A stretch of DNA of 64,000 nucleotides from Pseudomonas sp. LD120 (lineage in GTDB: Bacteria > Pseudomonadota > Gammaproteobacteria > Pseudomonadales > Pseudomonadaceae), in the NCBI RefSeq assembly GCF_009861525.1, contig NZ_WVHL01000002.1:248001-312000 (forward strand), read 5' to 3'. Shown in pieces: positions 53,147-64,000 of the stretch. The notes beneath the pieces are model-generated. The model saw nothing but the letters and a program-made list of their open reading frames with translations, was not told the origin of the DNA and did not search any database. Position 1 is the first letter of the stretch. Every line of letters begins with the position of its first letter. The position numbers were made by a program, and so were the translations under genes.

Positions 53147-54626
53147 TGAGCGCAATGTCCCAGCTCTCCAAAGTCATGCCCAGGGTCAGGTCCAGTTGCG
53201 TCTGGGCGTTCAGGTAGGCGATCAGTGCGTTGAGCCGGGCATTTTCGGCATTGCGCAGATCACCTTCGAAACTCAGCACCTGGAAGTTGCTGGAGCGACC
53301 GGCACTGAGCTTGTCCCGTTCGATCTGCAGCTTGCGTTTCGACAGTTCGCTGGCCCGCTGGGCGATCTCGTATTGGCGCCAGCGGGTGCCCAGGTCTCGT
53401 ACCACGTTATTGACATCACGCTCCAGGACCTGCCGCGCGTCGGCGAGGATGATTTCCTGGTTCTGCACGTTGACCCGGGCATGCACCTCGGCCTGACGAG
53501 TGCTCAAGTCGCCAATGGGGATCTGCACCTGCACCCCGGCGTAGCTGTCCCAGCGCCGCTGCGAACCGTTACTGGTTTCGTTGGCATATCGGCTGCGAGT
53601 CTGGTTGGCCCCGGCGATCAGGGAGACGTCCCAGCGCCCCTGATCCTCGGCCATCACCAGGTTCAGGTCGGCTTGCTGACTGCCCAGCAGGGTGGCCAGG
53701 TATTCGGGTTGCTGGGTTTGCGCCAGGCGCAGGGCTTCGCGCTGATCGATGCTGATCTTCGATGCCTGCAAGGCTTCGCTGGCGTGAATCTGGGTGGACA
53801 TGTCCAGGGCCAGCAGGCGCAGCAATGACAGGCGGTTGAGGTCCACCTGGTTGCGCGCTTCCTCGACCCCCAGTTCCTGGCTGGCGATGTCCGCCTCGGT
53901 CTGCACGATTTCGAATTCGGCCATGCGCCCGGCGGCGATCAGCGCGCGGTTGACCTCAAGCAGGGCCTTGGCGCGTTTCAGCGCATCCTGGGCAATGTTC
54001 AATTGCTCCTGGGAGCGCAACAGCTCCCGGTAGCTGGTGATGATCAAGGTGATGGTCTGAGCCACCCCGGCCTTGAGGGTCAGGCGGTTGCTCTGTTCAT
54101 TGATTCGCGCCAATCGCAGTGGTGCGGTGGTCACGTCCCAACCGGCACCGCGCAGCAACGGCTGGATAATCGCCAGGTCCAGGCCGTCGCTGCGGTTGCG
54201 CCCAAGCCGATCGCCCTTGTTCAGGTCCTGGGTCCAGGCCATGCTCAGGCGCGTGCCGTATTTGCTCAGCAAGCTGGTGGCAGGCACCAGGTTGGTGTTC
54301 TGCGTGGTATCTGTGCTGCCCCTGGTGCTGCGATAGTTGCCGGAGATCAGCAGCTTGGGATTGAACACGTCCTCGGCCACCCGCAGGTCGAATTTCTGCG
54401 TTATCCGCTGCAGGTAGGCGCTGCGGATGCTGCGGTTGTTGCGCAGCCCCAGGTAGACCGCGTCGCCCAGGGTCAGGTCGGTCATTTGCTGACTCAGCAG
54501 GACACTGCGCTCCTGGTGGCTGCGTAGGCTGGGGGCTGAGGGAGGGCTCAGCAGTTCCCTGGCACTGAGCGCGGGCAGGTGCAACAGGCACAGCCCCGCC
54601 AGTATCGCCATGCGCCAGTCATTCAT
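53136..54626 (-). CDS. TolC-family outer-membrane channel
   Basis: The 496-residue protein starts with a signal peptide (MAILAGLCLLHLPALSA region) and then shows the repeated TolC pattern, for example LTLGDAVYLGLRNNRSIRSA and long Gln/Ala/Leu coiled-coil helices. The ATG at 54626 lies in the ATGAATGA overlap with the permease stop; the longer open frame upstream is not credible. It differs in sequence from AprF. It gives the exporter its exit duct, so the operon encodes a whole tripartite pump. Confidence 0.88.
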   Translation of the reverse strand: MNDWRMAILAGLCLLHLPALSARELLSPPSAPSLRSHQERSVLLSQQMTDLTLGDAVYLGLRNNRSIRSAYLQRITQKFDLRVAEDVFNPKLLISGNYRSTRGSTDTTQNTNLVPATSLLSKYGTRLSMAWTQDLNKGDRLGRNRSDGLDLAIIQPLLRGAGWDVTTAPLRLARINEQSNRLTLKAGVAQTITLIITSYRELLRSQEQLNIAQDALKRAKALLEVNRALIAAGRMAEFEIVQTEADIASQELGVEEARNQVDLNRLSLLRLLALDMSTQIHASEALQASKISIDQREALRLAQTQQPEYLATLLGSQQADLNLVMAEDQGRWDVSLIAGANQTRSRYANETSNGSQRRWDSYAGVQVQIPIGDLSTRQAEVHARVNVQNQEIILADARQVLERDVNNVVRDLGTRWRQYEIAQRASELSKRKLQIERDKLSAGRSSNFQVLSFEGDLRNAENARLNALIAYLNAQTQLDLTLGMTLESWDIALNDF

Positions 54627-55818
54627 CGCGCAGGGCCTCCACCGGTTGCAGCCTGGAAGCCGAGATCGCCGGGTACAGCCCAAAAAACAGCCCCACCAGC
54701 AAGGTACTGCCAATGCCCAGGGGCAATGAGGCGGCCGCGAGGGAGAAATGCCAGCCGGACATCTTGGCGTAGATATAGGCCGAGGTGACTCCCAGTATCG
54801 CGCCCGACAAGGCGCCGACCGCGGTCAGGGTCACGGCTTCGAGCAGGAACAGGTTACGGATGTCCCGTTGCCGCGCGCCCAGTGCCATACGGATGCCGAT
54901 TTCGCGACGGCGCTCGGCGACATTCATCAGCATCACATTCATGACCCCGACCCCGCCGCCCACCAGTGAGATCCCGCCCAGGGCCATCAGCAGATAGCCG
55001 AAGGTCCGGCTTTGCCGGGTCATGCCGTCGATGATCTGTTGCGGTACCTGAACCTCTACTTCGCGCCCGCGCAATAGCGTTTTCAGGGCCTCGGCCAGTG
55101 CCGTGGCGATCCGCTCCATGTCCTCACCGCCGGCGACTCGGGTGACCACGTTGTCGATGTGTGGCGAAGGGAAAATACGCCGCATGCTGCTTTGGGGCAG
55201 GAACAGCGAATCGTTGGCCTGGATCGGCACCAGCACCGCGCTGGGCTGGCTCTGCAGAATCCCGATGACCAGAAACAGGTAGTCGTTGATTTGCACCCGG
55301 TCGCCGATGCTCAAGGGGGCCCCCGGCACGCCCAGGGCCTCAGCAACCTGATGGCCGACCACCGCGTAGATTTCGTTCTGGTCGAAGTCCGAAAGAAAAC
55401 GCCCTTCGCGCAGTTGCAGGCGCATGGCCGATGCCAGTTCGGCGGTGGCGCCCACCACGCTGGCATTGGCGGCGCGGCCATTGCGCGTGACCGTTGCACT
55501 GAGCAACGCCGTAGGGGCAATGTCGATCAGGCTGGGCACGGCCTGGCTCAGGGCCTTGGTGTCAAGGGTCGTCGGCATGGGCATGCGGCTGTCGGCGCTG
55601 GCGGGAAAACGCGCCACCAGGGTGTCGGTGCCCATGTTCTGGAAGATCGCCGCGGCGTCCTCGGCGGCGTTGTGACCGATGTTGATCAGGGCCACCACTG
55701 ACGAGCTGCCGATGATGATCCCCAATAGCGCCAGGATCGAGCGCTTGCCCAGGGTGCGCAGGCTGACGAAGGCCTCGTGCAGCAATTGACTGGCGTTTTG
55801 CTCGACCTTGAGGCTCAT
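54619..55818 (-). CDS. MacB-like ABC exporter permease (FtsX fold, no ATPase domain)
   Basis: The 399-residue protein has four membrane spans, one near residues 28-48 and three near the C-terminus (LLMALGGISLVGGGVGVMNV and two more), around a large periplasmic domain. This is the MacB/FtsX topology. The cytoplasmic signature RRREIGIRMALGARQRDI is typical. The ATPase is a separate upstream protein, not fused as in MacB. The start overlaps the ATPase stop by four bases. Such mechanotransmission pumps export peptides, lipopeptides or siderophores; the cargo here is unknown. Confidence 0.9.
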   Translation of the reverse strand: MSLKVEQNASQLLHEAFVSLRTLGKRSILALLGIIIGSSSVVALINIGHNAAEDAAAIFQNMGTDTLVARFPASADSRMPMPTTLDTKALSQAVPSLIDIAPTALLSATVTRNGRAANASVVGATAELASAMRLQLREGRFLSDFDQNEIYAVVGHQVAEALGVPGAPLSIGDRVQINDYLFLVIGILQSQPSAVLVPIQANDSLFLPQSSMRRIFPSPHIDNVVTRVAGGEDMERIATALAEALKTLLRGREVEVQVPQQIIDGMTRQSRTFGYLLMALGGISLVGGGVGVMNVMLMNVAERRREIGIRMALGARQRDIRNLFLLEAVTLTAVGALSGAILGVTSAYIYAKMSGWHFSLAAASLPLGIGSTLLVGLFFGLYPAISASRLQPVEALRDE

Positions 55819-56519
55819 GCCGGGCAGACCTCCTGGACCACACCGTTGCTGACGTGTATTTGCCGCTCCAGGCGCTGGGCGATATTCGGGTCGTGGGTGA
55901 CGATGACCAGCGTCACCTGGCGTTCACGGTTCAGCGACAGCAGCAGGTCCATGATGTCCTGGGCGGTGTGGCTGTCGAGGTTGCCAGTGGGTTCGTCGGC
56001 GAGGATCAGCGAAGGCTCGCCCACCAGCGCCCGGGCAATCGCCACCCTCTGCCGTTGGCCGCCGGACAGATCCGCCGGACGGTGGTCGGCCCGTTGGCCC
56101 AGGCCCACCTGATCAAGCAGACGCATGGCCCGCTCCAGAGCTTCACGTCGGGCCACGCCGCGATAGCTCAAGGGCAGGGCGACGTTGTCCAGGGCGCTGA
56201 GGCGCGGCAACAGGTTGAAACTCTGGAACACGAAGCCGATCTGCTGGTTGCGGATCGCCGCCAACTGGTCGGGGCTGGCGCGGAAGATATCGTGGCCGGC
56301 GAAGCGATACTCGCCACAGTCGGGCAGGTCCAGCAGGCCGAGGATGTTCAGCAAGGTGCTCTTGCCGGAGCCGGAAGCACCGAGAATGGCGCAGCTCTCA
56401 CCGGCGTTGAGAGTCAGGGATACGTGCTTGAGGATGTGGAGCGCTTGCTCCGCCAGTCGATAGCGCTTGCCTATGCCTTGCAGGGAGATAAAACCTGGGT
56501 CGATTATCGTCGCTGTCAT
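55815..56519 (-). CDS. MacB/LolD-type ABC ATPase
   Basis: The 234-residue ATPase has Walker [13 protein letters not shown]-loop FVFQSFNLLPRLSALDNV, signature LSGGQRQRVAIARAL, Walker B LILADEPTGNLD and switch His in VTHDP. It is the first gene of the exporter operon and is coupled to the permease gene by an ATGA overlap. Its promoter must lie in the 353-base region shared with the divergent TetR regulator gene. Confidence 0.92.
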   Translation of the reverse strand: MTATIIDPGFISLQGIGKRYRLAEQALHILKHVSLTLNAGESCAILGASGSGKSTLLNILGLLDLPDCGEYRFAGHDIFRASPDQLAAIRNQQIGFVFQSFNLLPRLSALDNVALPLSYRGVARREALERAMRLLDQVGLGQRADHRPADLSGGQRQRVAIARALVGEPSLILADEPTGNLDSHTAQDIMDLLLSLNRERQVTLVIVTHDPNIAQRLERQIHVSNGVVQEVCPA

Positions 56520-56634
56520 CGCTTACCGCGCCGGCTGGCTTGGCGGGCCATCGGCAAAACCGCGCCGCAATGATCGGTGGGCGGGTTTCTCCGGGGCAAC
56601 GTCAAGCTCTGGTTTTATTTATTATTTTTAAAAA

Positions 56635-56648
56635 ATTGTTTGAATAGT
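56635..56648 (-). promoter_or_regulatory. Operator-like 14-mer upstream of the exporter operon
   Basis: On the minus strand it reads ACTATTCAAACAAT, an imperfect dyad about 116 bases before the ATPase start. It matches the site beside the TetR gene at 11 of 14 positions, as expected if the TetR protein binds both and represses the exporter. Confidence 0.45.
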
Positions 56649-56672
56649 AACTGCGTTCATCCTGGTGCGCCA

Positions 56673-56704
56673 CCCGCCTGAAGTGGCTGATGGCGGGCTT
56701 TTTT
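56673..56704 (+). terminator. Orphan intrinsic terminator (possible small RNA end or TetR leader attenuator)
   Basis: CCCGCC (56673-56678) pairs with GGCGGG (56692-56697), followed by C and six T. It reads as a plus-strand terminator, yet no plus-strand gene lies upstream before fadD, which ends at 51779. An alternative GCCAC/GTGGC fold overlaps the left arm. It may end a short untranslated RNA started in the AT-rich block near 56620, or attenuate a long TetR leader. Confidence 0.5.
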
Positions 56705-56825
56705 CGTGAGTTTTTTGACAGGAACCCACTGGTCACAAAAGGGCCTTGGACTGCGCGGGAAGTCCCTCAAACGCTTGCTTTTAGGGAGTCTCGCGAGTAT
56801 AAAAAATCAAATTTTTTTTTAAAAC

Positions 56826-56839
56826 ACTGTTCAAACGGT
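56826..56839 (+). promoter_or_regulatory. Operator-like 14-mer upstream of the TetR gene
   Basis: ACTGTTCAAACGGT has arms ACTGTT and AACGGT that match as an inverted repeat at 5 of 6 positions around CA. It ends 33 bases before the TetR start, a typical place for autorepression. Confidence 0.5.
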
Positions 56840-56872
56840 CAGATTTTTCATCTGCGCAAAGGTTAGTCCTAC

Positions 56873-57607
56873 ATGGTCGCCAAGAAACTCAGTGCACCCA
56901 ATGTCACCAAGACCCGATTGCTGGAAGCCACCGAGGCATTGTTCATCAAGTACGGTTACGACGCGGTGCTGCTGCGGCAAATTACCGAGCGCGCCCAGGT
57001 CAACCTGGCGGCGGTCAACTATCACTTCGGCGACAAGGACTCGCTGATGAAAGCCCTGCTGATGCAGCGTCTGGGGCCACTCAACGATCAACGTCTGGAA
57101 CTGTTGGCCCAGTGCGAAGCGCAGGCCGACGAGCCGCTCGATTGCGAGACGCTGCTGGGGGTGTTGTTTGCCCCGGCCATGGGCCTGGAACGCAGCGATG
57201 AAAATGGCGGTTTGGAAGGACGCTCGTTCATTCGTTTTCTCGGCCGGGTGTACAGCGACACCTCGCCGTTCATTCAGGAATACCTCAAGGAACACTACCA
57301 GCCGGTGTTCGAACGCTTCTTCAAGGCATTCGCCCTGGCCTTGCCGGACTTGCCGCGCAACGAACTGGGGGTGCGTTTGCAGTTTGCCCTCAAGGCGATT
57401 TCCGGGGTGATGGCCGGCACCGAACTGCGCCTGCTGATGCAGGCCATGAGTTTGGGCCGTCCGGCCACCGACGCGGAAGTCATGGCCAAGTTGATCAGCC
57501 TGGTATCGGCGGCGATTCGCGCCCCCATGCAAGACCCTGACGCCGAACAGGCCCTGGAAAAAGTCTTGAACACCCAGCGCCTGATTCGCCAGCAATCCCA
57601 ATCCTGA
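56873..57607 (+). CDS. TetR-family regulator, PsrA-like
   Basis: The 244-residue regulator has an N-terminal TetR helix-turn-helix (TRLLEATEALFIKYGYDAV, then ITERAQVNLAAVNYHFGDKD). The AAVNYHFG block and the C-terminal domain pattern resemble PsrA, the fatty-acid-responsive regulator of beta-oxidation in Pseudomonas. It is divergent from the exporter operon and likely represses it and itself through the two 14-base sites. A wider role over alkB and fadE is suggested by weaker matches there but not proven. Confidence 0.85.
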   Translation: MVAKKLSAPNVTKTRLLEATEALFIKYGYDAVLLRQITERAQVNLAAVNYHFGDKDSLMKALLMQRLGPLNDQRLELLAQCEAQADEPLDCETLLGVLFAPAMGLERSDENGGLEGRSFIRFLGRVYSDTSPFIQEYLKEHYQPVFERFFKAFALALPDLPRNELGVRLQFALKAISGVMAGTELRLLMQAMSLGRPATDAEVMAKLISLVSAAIRAPMQDPDAEQALEKVLNTQRLIRQQSQS

Positions 57608-57624
57608 GCGCCCTGATTTCAGGC

Positions 57625-57677
57625 CGCCGCTTGCACCAGTCTCCAGCCCCGGCGTTTTGAGGCTGGTGCAAGCGGCG
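57625..57677. repeat. Perfect 15-base inverted repeat
   Basis: Arms 57625-57639 and 57663-57677 (CGCCGCTTGCACCAG and its exact complement) flank a 23-base spacer, between the TetR stop and the convergent oxidoreductase. It has no T-run. It may act as a shared transcript end or be a REP-like repeat; only one copy was noticed. The rest of 57608-57831 shows nothing else recognisable. Confidence 0.65.
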
Positions 57678-57831
57678 CCAGCGCTCCGAGAACAGCAGGG
57701 TCATTCGATTGATCAACGGTTCTCAGTTCCGTCGCTGACAGCCGCCAGGTTCTGCTCCTGCATCTGCTTTGGGGCGTGCGCCATGACTTACGACACCCCC
57801 GCATCCTCTGGCCGTCAATGGCATTACCGGT

Positions 57832-61636
<3,805 letters not shown>

Positions 61637-61760
61637 AAAAACCTCGATGATTGTTTTTATCTGCTCCGAGGTGAGCGGGAGTATCCCGGCAAGGCTTCCC
61701 CTGCGGCGCATTGGCGACTATCTTGGGCCAGCCTTGTTGTTCCATCTATCCACTTTAAGC

Positions 61761-61780
61761 AGCACCAAAACGCACCAAAA
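61761..61780. repeat. Tandem 10-base repeat in the divergent polyamine promoter region
   Basis: AGCACCAAAA is followed directly by CGCACCAAAA, nine of ten bases identical, 20 bases before the AraC-type start and 125 bases from the synthetase start. Direct repeats one helical turn apart are typical AraC-family binding sites, so the divergent regulator is a candidate binder. Confidence 0.5.
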
Positions 61781-61799
61781 GAGTGCGTAAGGTCCCCCG

Positions 61800-62705
61800 A
61801 TGACAGCGTCCAATCCGCTTCAGGTTCAAGCGTTCAATACCTCCGATGTCGCCGAACAGATCCGTGCCACCCCCGGCTGGGTCCAGCACTACCAGCAGAT
61901 GTCCCCCGGGCATTTCAACGGTCTGGTGCGCTACCTGGACTTGCAGGGCGTGGAGATCTACGAGGAATGCATGAACACCCGGGTCGAGCAGAACTTCAGC
62001 GCCCCGCAAGGCGCCCTGGCGTTCTGTTTCGACCGCAGCGACAACGCCCTCTACGTGCTCAACGGCGAGAGCCGCAACATCTGGATCACCCCGGAGAACT
62101 ACCAGGAAGTGGCGGTGGTGTTCGGCCCCGAGTTCGTCCAGGGCCAGGGACTTGGGGTGGAGCGCCTGGACGGCCTGTTCATGGCGCCCTTGACCTGTCA
62201 GCAGAACGCTTTGTTCTGCGGATGGTTAAGCAGCACCCTGACTCGCCTGTCCCAGACCCTGGACCCGCCCAGTCGCGAGGCCCTGACCCAGCAACTGCTG
62301 GACGATTGCCTGTACATCCTCGACAACGCTTGTACGCGCCTGGATCGTGGCGGCCTGCAACGACGCAGCGAGGAGCGGGTGATCATGCAGCGGGTGGCGC
62401 AATGGGCCGCTGATGTGCCTGAAGAAACCCTCAACCTGCTGGAGCTGTCGCAGGTGGCCGGGGTGTCTTTGCGCCAGTTGCAGAGCGCGTTCAAGGCCTT
62501 CACCGGCATGCCCCCCAGCCAATGGCTGCGCCTGCGTCGGCTCAACAGCGCTCACCGCGAACTGCTCAGCCGCCAGCCTTGGCAAACCACCGTGGCCGAA
62601 GTGGCGATGCGCTGGTCGTTCTGGCACCTGGGGCGGTTTTCCAGCAGTTACCGGGCGCTGTTCAAGGAACTGCCCAGCCAGACCTTGAAGCGCCGCCCGC
62701 GCTGA
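61800..62705 (+). CDS. AraC-family regulator next to polyamine genes
   Basis: The 301-residue protein has an N-terminal sensor region without a clear family hit and a C-terminal AraC DNA-binding domain (LLELSQVAGVSLRQLQSAF, then FWHLGRFSSSYRALFKELP), of the EutR-like type. The ATG at 61800 lies 20 bases after a tandem repeat. It is divergent from the polyamine operon and most likely activates it. The inducer could be a polyamine or its glutamyl product; this is inferred from position. Confidence 0.85.
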   Translation: MTASNPLQVQAFNTSDVAEQIRATPGWVQHYQQMSPGHFNGLVRYLDLQGVEIYEECMNTRVEQNFSAPQGALAFCFDRSDNALYVLNGESRNIWITPENYQEVAVVFGPEFVQGQGLGVERLDGLFMAPLTCQQNALFCGWLSSTLTRLSQTLDPPSREALTQQLLDDCLYILDNACTRLDRGGLQRRSEERVIMQRVAQWAADVPEETLNLLELSQVAGVSLRQLQSAFKAFTGMPPSQWLRLRRLNSAHRELLSRQPWQTTVAEVAMRWSFWHLGRFSSSYRALFKELPSQTLKRRPR

Positions 62706-62805
62706 TCAAGTCGGGCTACGGCGCCGGGGCGCGCGCCGCGCTTGATTCGCCAAAGCCGCAGCGGGGCTCTATTCTCGCAGGGGTATTTTTCCTTGGGGCT
62801 CGACC

Positions 62806-64000
62806 ATGATTGAAACCATCCACCTGACCAACGCGGCGGCCGCCCTGGGCGTCGGCATGCTGGTGGGCCTGGAACGCGAGCGACGCAAGGGAGAAGGGCG
62901 CCAGCGCAGTTGTGCCGGCCTGCGCACCTTCGCCATTACCGCGCTGCTGGGGTTCGTCAGCCAGAAGGTCGGCGGTCCGTTGCTGTTGGCGACGGTGGCG
63001 ATTGCCATTGCCGCGTTGTTGATCGTGGCCTATTGGCGCACTCGGGATGATGACCCGGGGGTGACCAGCGAAGTGGCGTTGATCACGGTGCTGGTGCTCG
63101 GTGCGCTGTGTGACACGGCGCCTCAATTGGCGATCGCGGTCGCGGTGATCATGACCGGCTTGTTGGCTTATCGGCAGAAACTCCACGACTTTGTCCGCGG
63201 CCAGCTGAGCGACCGGGAAATCGCCGACGGCCTGACGCTGCTGGTGGCGGCGCTGGTGATCCTGCCCTTGGTGCCTGATCGTTTTATCGGCCCCTTTGCT
63301 GCGCTCAACCTGCGCACCATTGGTGCTTTGACGGTGCTGTTGATGGCGGTAGGGGCGTTGGGGCACGTGGCTGTACGGGCCTTGGGTGCACATTACGGTT
63401 ATGCCCTGAGCGCGGTGGCGTCGGGGTTTGTGTCGAGCACCTTGACCATCGCCTCCATGGGCCAGCGGGTCGCCAATGCGCCCCAGCGCGTCAAGGCCCT
63501 TGGGGCCGCGGCGATACTCTCCAACCTGGCCACCGTGGCGCAGATCGGCCTGATTCTGACGACCGTGGATTCGACCCTGCTGGATGTCATGTGGCAGCCA
63601 TTGCTCCTGGGCGGCGTCTGCACGGTGTTGTATGCGCTGTGCCTGATGTTCCCCCGCAGTGCGCCAGACACCGCCGAGCCGGTCATCGACAGAGGCGCCT
63701 TTAATCCGAAGCTGGCGTTGGTCGTCGCGTTGACCATGACCGCCATTACCGTGGCCTCGTCGGCCATGCTCAATTACTTCGGCCAGGTGGGGGTGATGTT
63801 GACCGCCGTGGTGGGCGGCTTTGCCGACGCTCACGCCTCCACAGCGTCCATTGCCTCGCTGGTCACCGCCGGGCAAATGCCGGCCTCGGAGCTTGGCAGT
63901 GCGGTGATGCTGGCCGTGAGCAGCAACTCGTTGAGCAAATGCGTGTTTGCGGCCCTCAGTGGGGGGCGTCGCTTCGCCTTGTACGTAATTCCCGGGCAGC
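62806..64000 (+). CDS. MgtC/SapB plus DUF4010-type membrane protein, 3-prime end cut by window
   Basis: The frame is open from the ATG at 62806 through base 64000 with no stop (398 codons visible). The N-terminal part has the MgtC-family motif GVGMLVGLERERRKGEGRQR and GLRTFAIT, followed by several membrane spans. The second half (GFVSSTLTIASMGQRV, then GGFADAHASTASIASL) matches the DUF4010 repeat of this family. About ten membrane helices are visible. The family is linked to magnesium or transport homeostasis but is poorly characterised. The end of the protein lies beyond the window. Confidence 0.85.
   Translation, partial: MIETIHLTNAAAALGVGMLVGLERERRKGEGRQRSCAGLRTFAITALLGFVSQKVGGPLLLATVAIAIAALLIVAYWRTRDDDPGVTSEVALITVLVLGALCDTAPQLAIAVAVIMTGLLAYRQKLHDFVRGQLSDREIADGLTLLVAALVILPLVPDRFIGPFAALNLRTIGALTVLLMAVGALGHVAVRALGAHYGYALSAVASGFVSSTLTIASMGQRVANAPQRVKALGAAAILSNLATVAQIGLILTTVDSTLLDVMWQPLLLGGVCTVLYALCLMFPRSAPDTAEPVIDRGAFNPKLALVVALTMTAITVASSAMLNYFGQVGVMLTAVVGGFADAHASTASIASLVTAGQMPASELGSAVMLAVSSNSLSKCVFAALSGGRRFALYVIPGQ

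Larger units (their letters stand above)
56520..56872. promoter_or_regulatory. Divergent regulatory region of exporter operon and TetR gene
   Basis: This 353-base stretch has no gene that I can support. It holds an AT-rich block at 56611-56650, a plus-strand hairpin with U-tract at 56673-56704, a TTGACA hexamer near 56715 and a second AT-rich block at 56800-56824. Two 14-base sites lie at its ends: 56635-56648 and 56826-56839. Read in opposite orientations they are ACTATTCAAACAAT and ACTGTTCAAACGGT and share 11 of 14 bases. Confidence 0.55.

Overview
The window is about 64 kb of GC-rich chromosome from a fluorescent Pseudomonas. It most resembles the P. protegens / P. chlororaphis part of the P. 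fluorescens group. The strongest pointers are an intact apr locus (serralysin AprA, inhibitor, AprDEF type I exporter) followed by two RTX lipases of PueB/PueA type, an alkB-praAB alkane locus, and polyamine (Puu/Spu-type) catabolism genes. No rRNA, tRNA, CRISPR array, transposase or phage gene was seen. Codon use looks uniform, so most of this reads as resident lineage-specific chromosome rather than a recent island.

Layout: (1) 1-3617, the end of an aldehyde dehydrogenase, an APC permease, a small unknown protein and a FeaR-like AraC regulator. This looks like an aromatic-amine or amino-acid uptake and oxidation locus. (2) 3638-7121, a LuxR-type regulator divergent from a second APC permease and a DmpA-type P1 aminopeptidase. 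(3) 7421-18291, the exoenzyme operon aprA-aprI-aprD-aprE-aprF-pueB-pueA plus a small exported protein. It has a consensus RsmA/RsmE box on the aprA ribosome-binding site and hairpins between genes that should set expression ratios. (4) 18306-22658, a small lipoprotein and a two-gene DNA-repair unit: a FAN1-type VRR-NUC nuclease overlapping an XPD-like Fe-S helicase with an N-terminal PD-(D/E)XK nuclease. (5) 22675-31180, a TIGR03067-type protein and a four-gene phosphorelay arranged like pvrS-pvrR-rcsC-rcsB. It has two hybrid kinases, only one with an HPt domain, an EAL output protein and an RcsB-like regulator, with no fimbrial genes beside it. (6) 31354-34613, an aldo/keto reductase, a DJ-1/PfpI protein, a DUF3224 protein and an AraC regulator.

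(7) 34624-51779 is a large lipid and alkane utilisation region. One strand carries a possible di-metal protein, a short-chain dehydrogenase and a Baeyer-Villiger-type flavin monooxygenase. The other carries an alpha/beta hydrolase, AlkB, two Pra-type exported proteins, a FadL-type porin and FadE, a FabG4-type reductase, a MaoC hydratase, a thiolase and FadD. The last five make a complete beta-oxidation cycle that appears to run through (R)-3-hydroxyacyl-CoA, with no FadB in the cluster. (8) 51851-57607, a split MacB-like exporter (ATPase, permease, TolC protein, adaptor) divergent from a PsrA-like TetR regulator, with two similar operator-like sites between them. (9) 57832-62705, glutamine-synthetase-like, polyamine-binding and PuuB-like genes with a divergent AraC regulator. 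(10) 62806-64000, an MgtC/DUF4010-type membrane protein running off the end.

Functional names rest on motifs, lengths and gene order read by eye; no database search was run.
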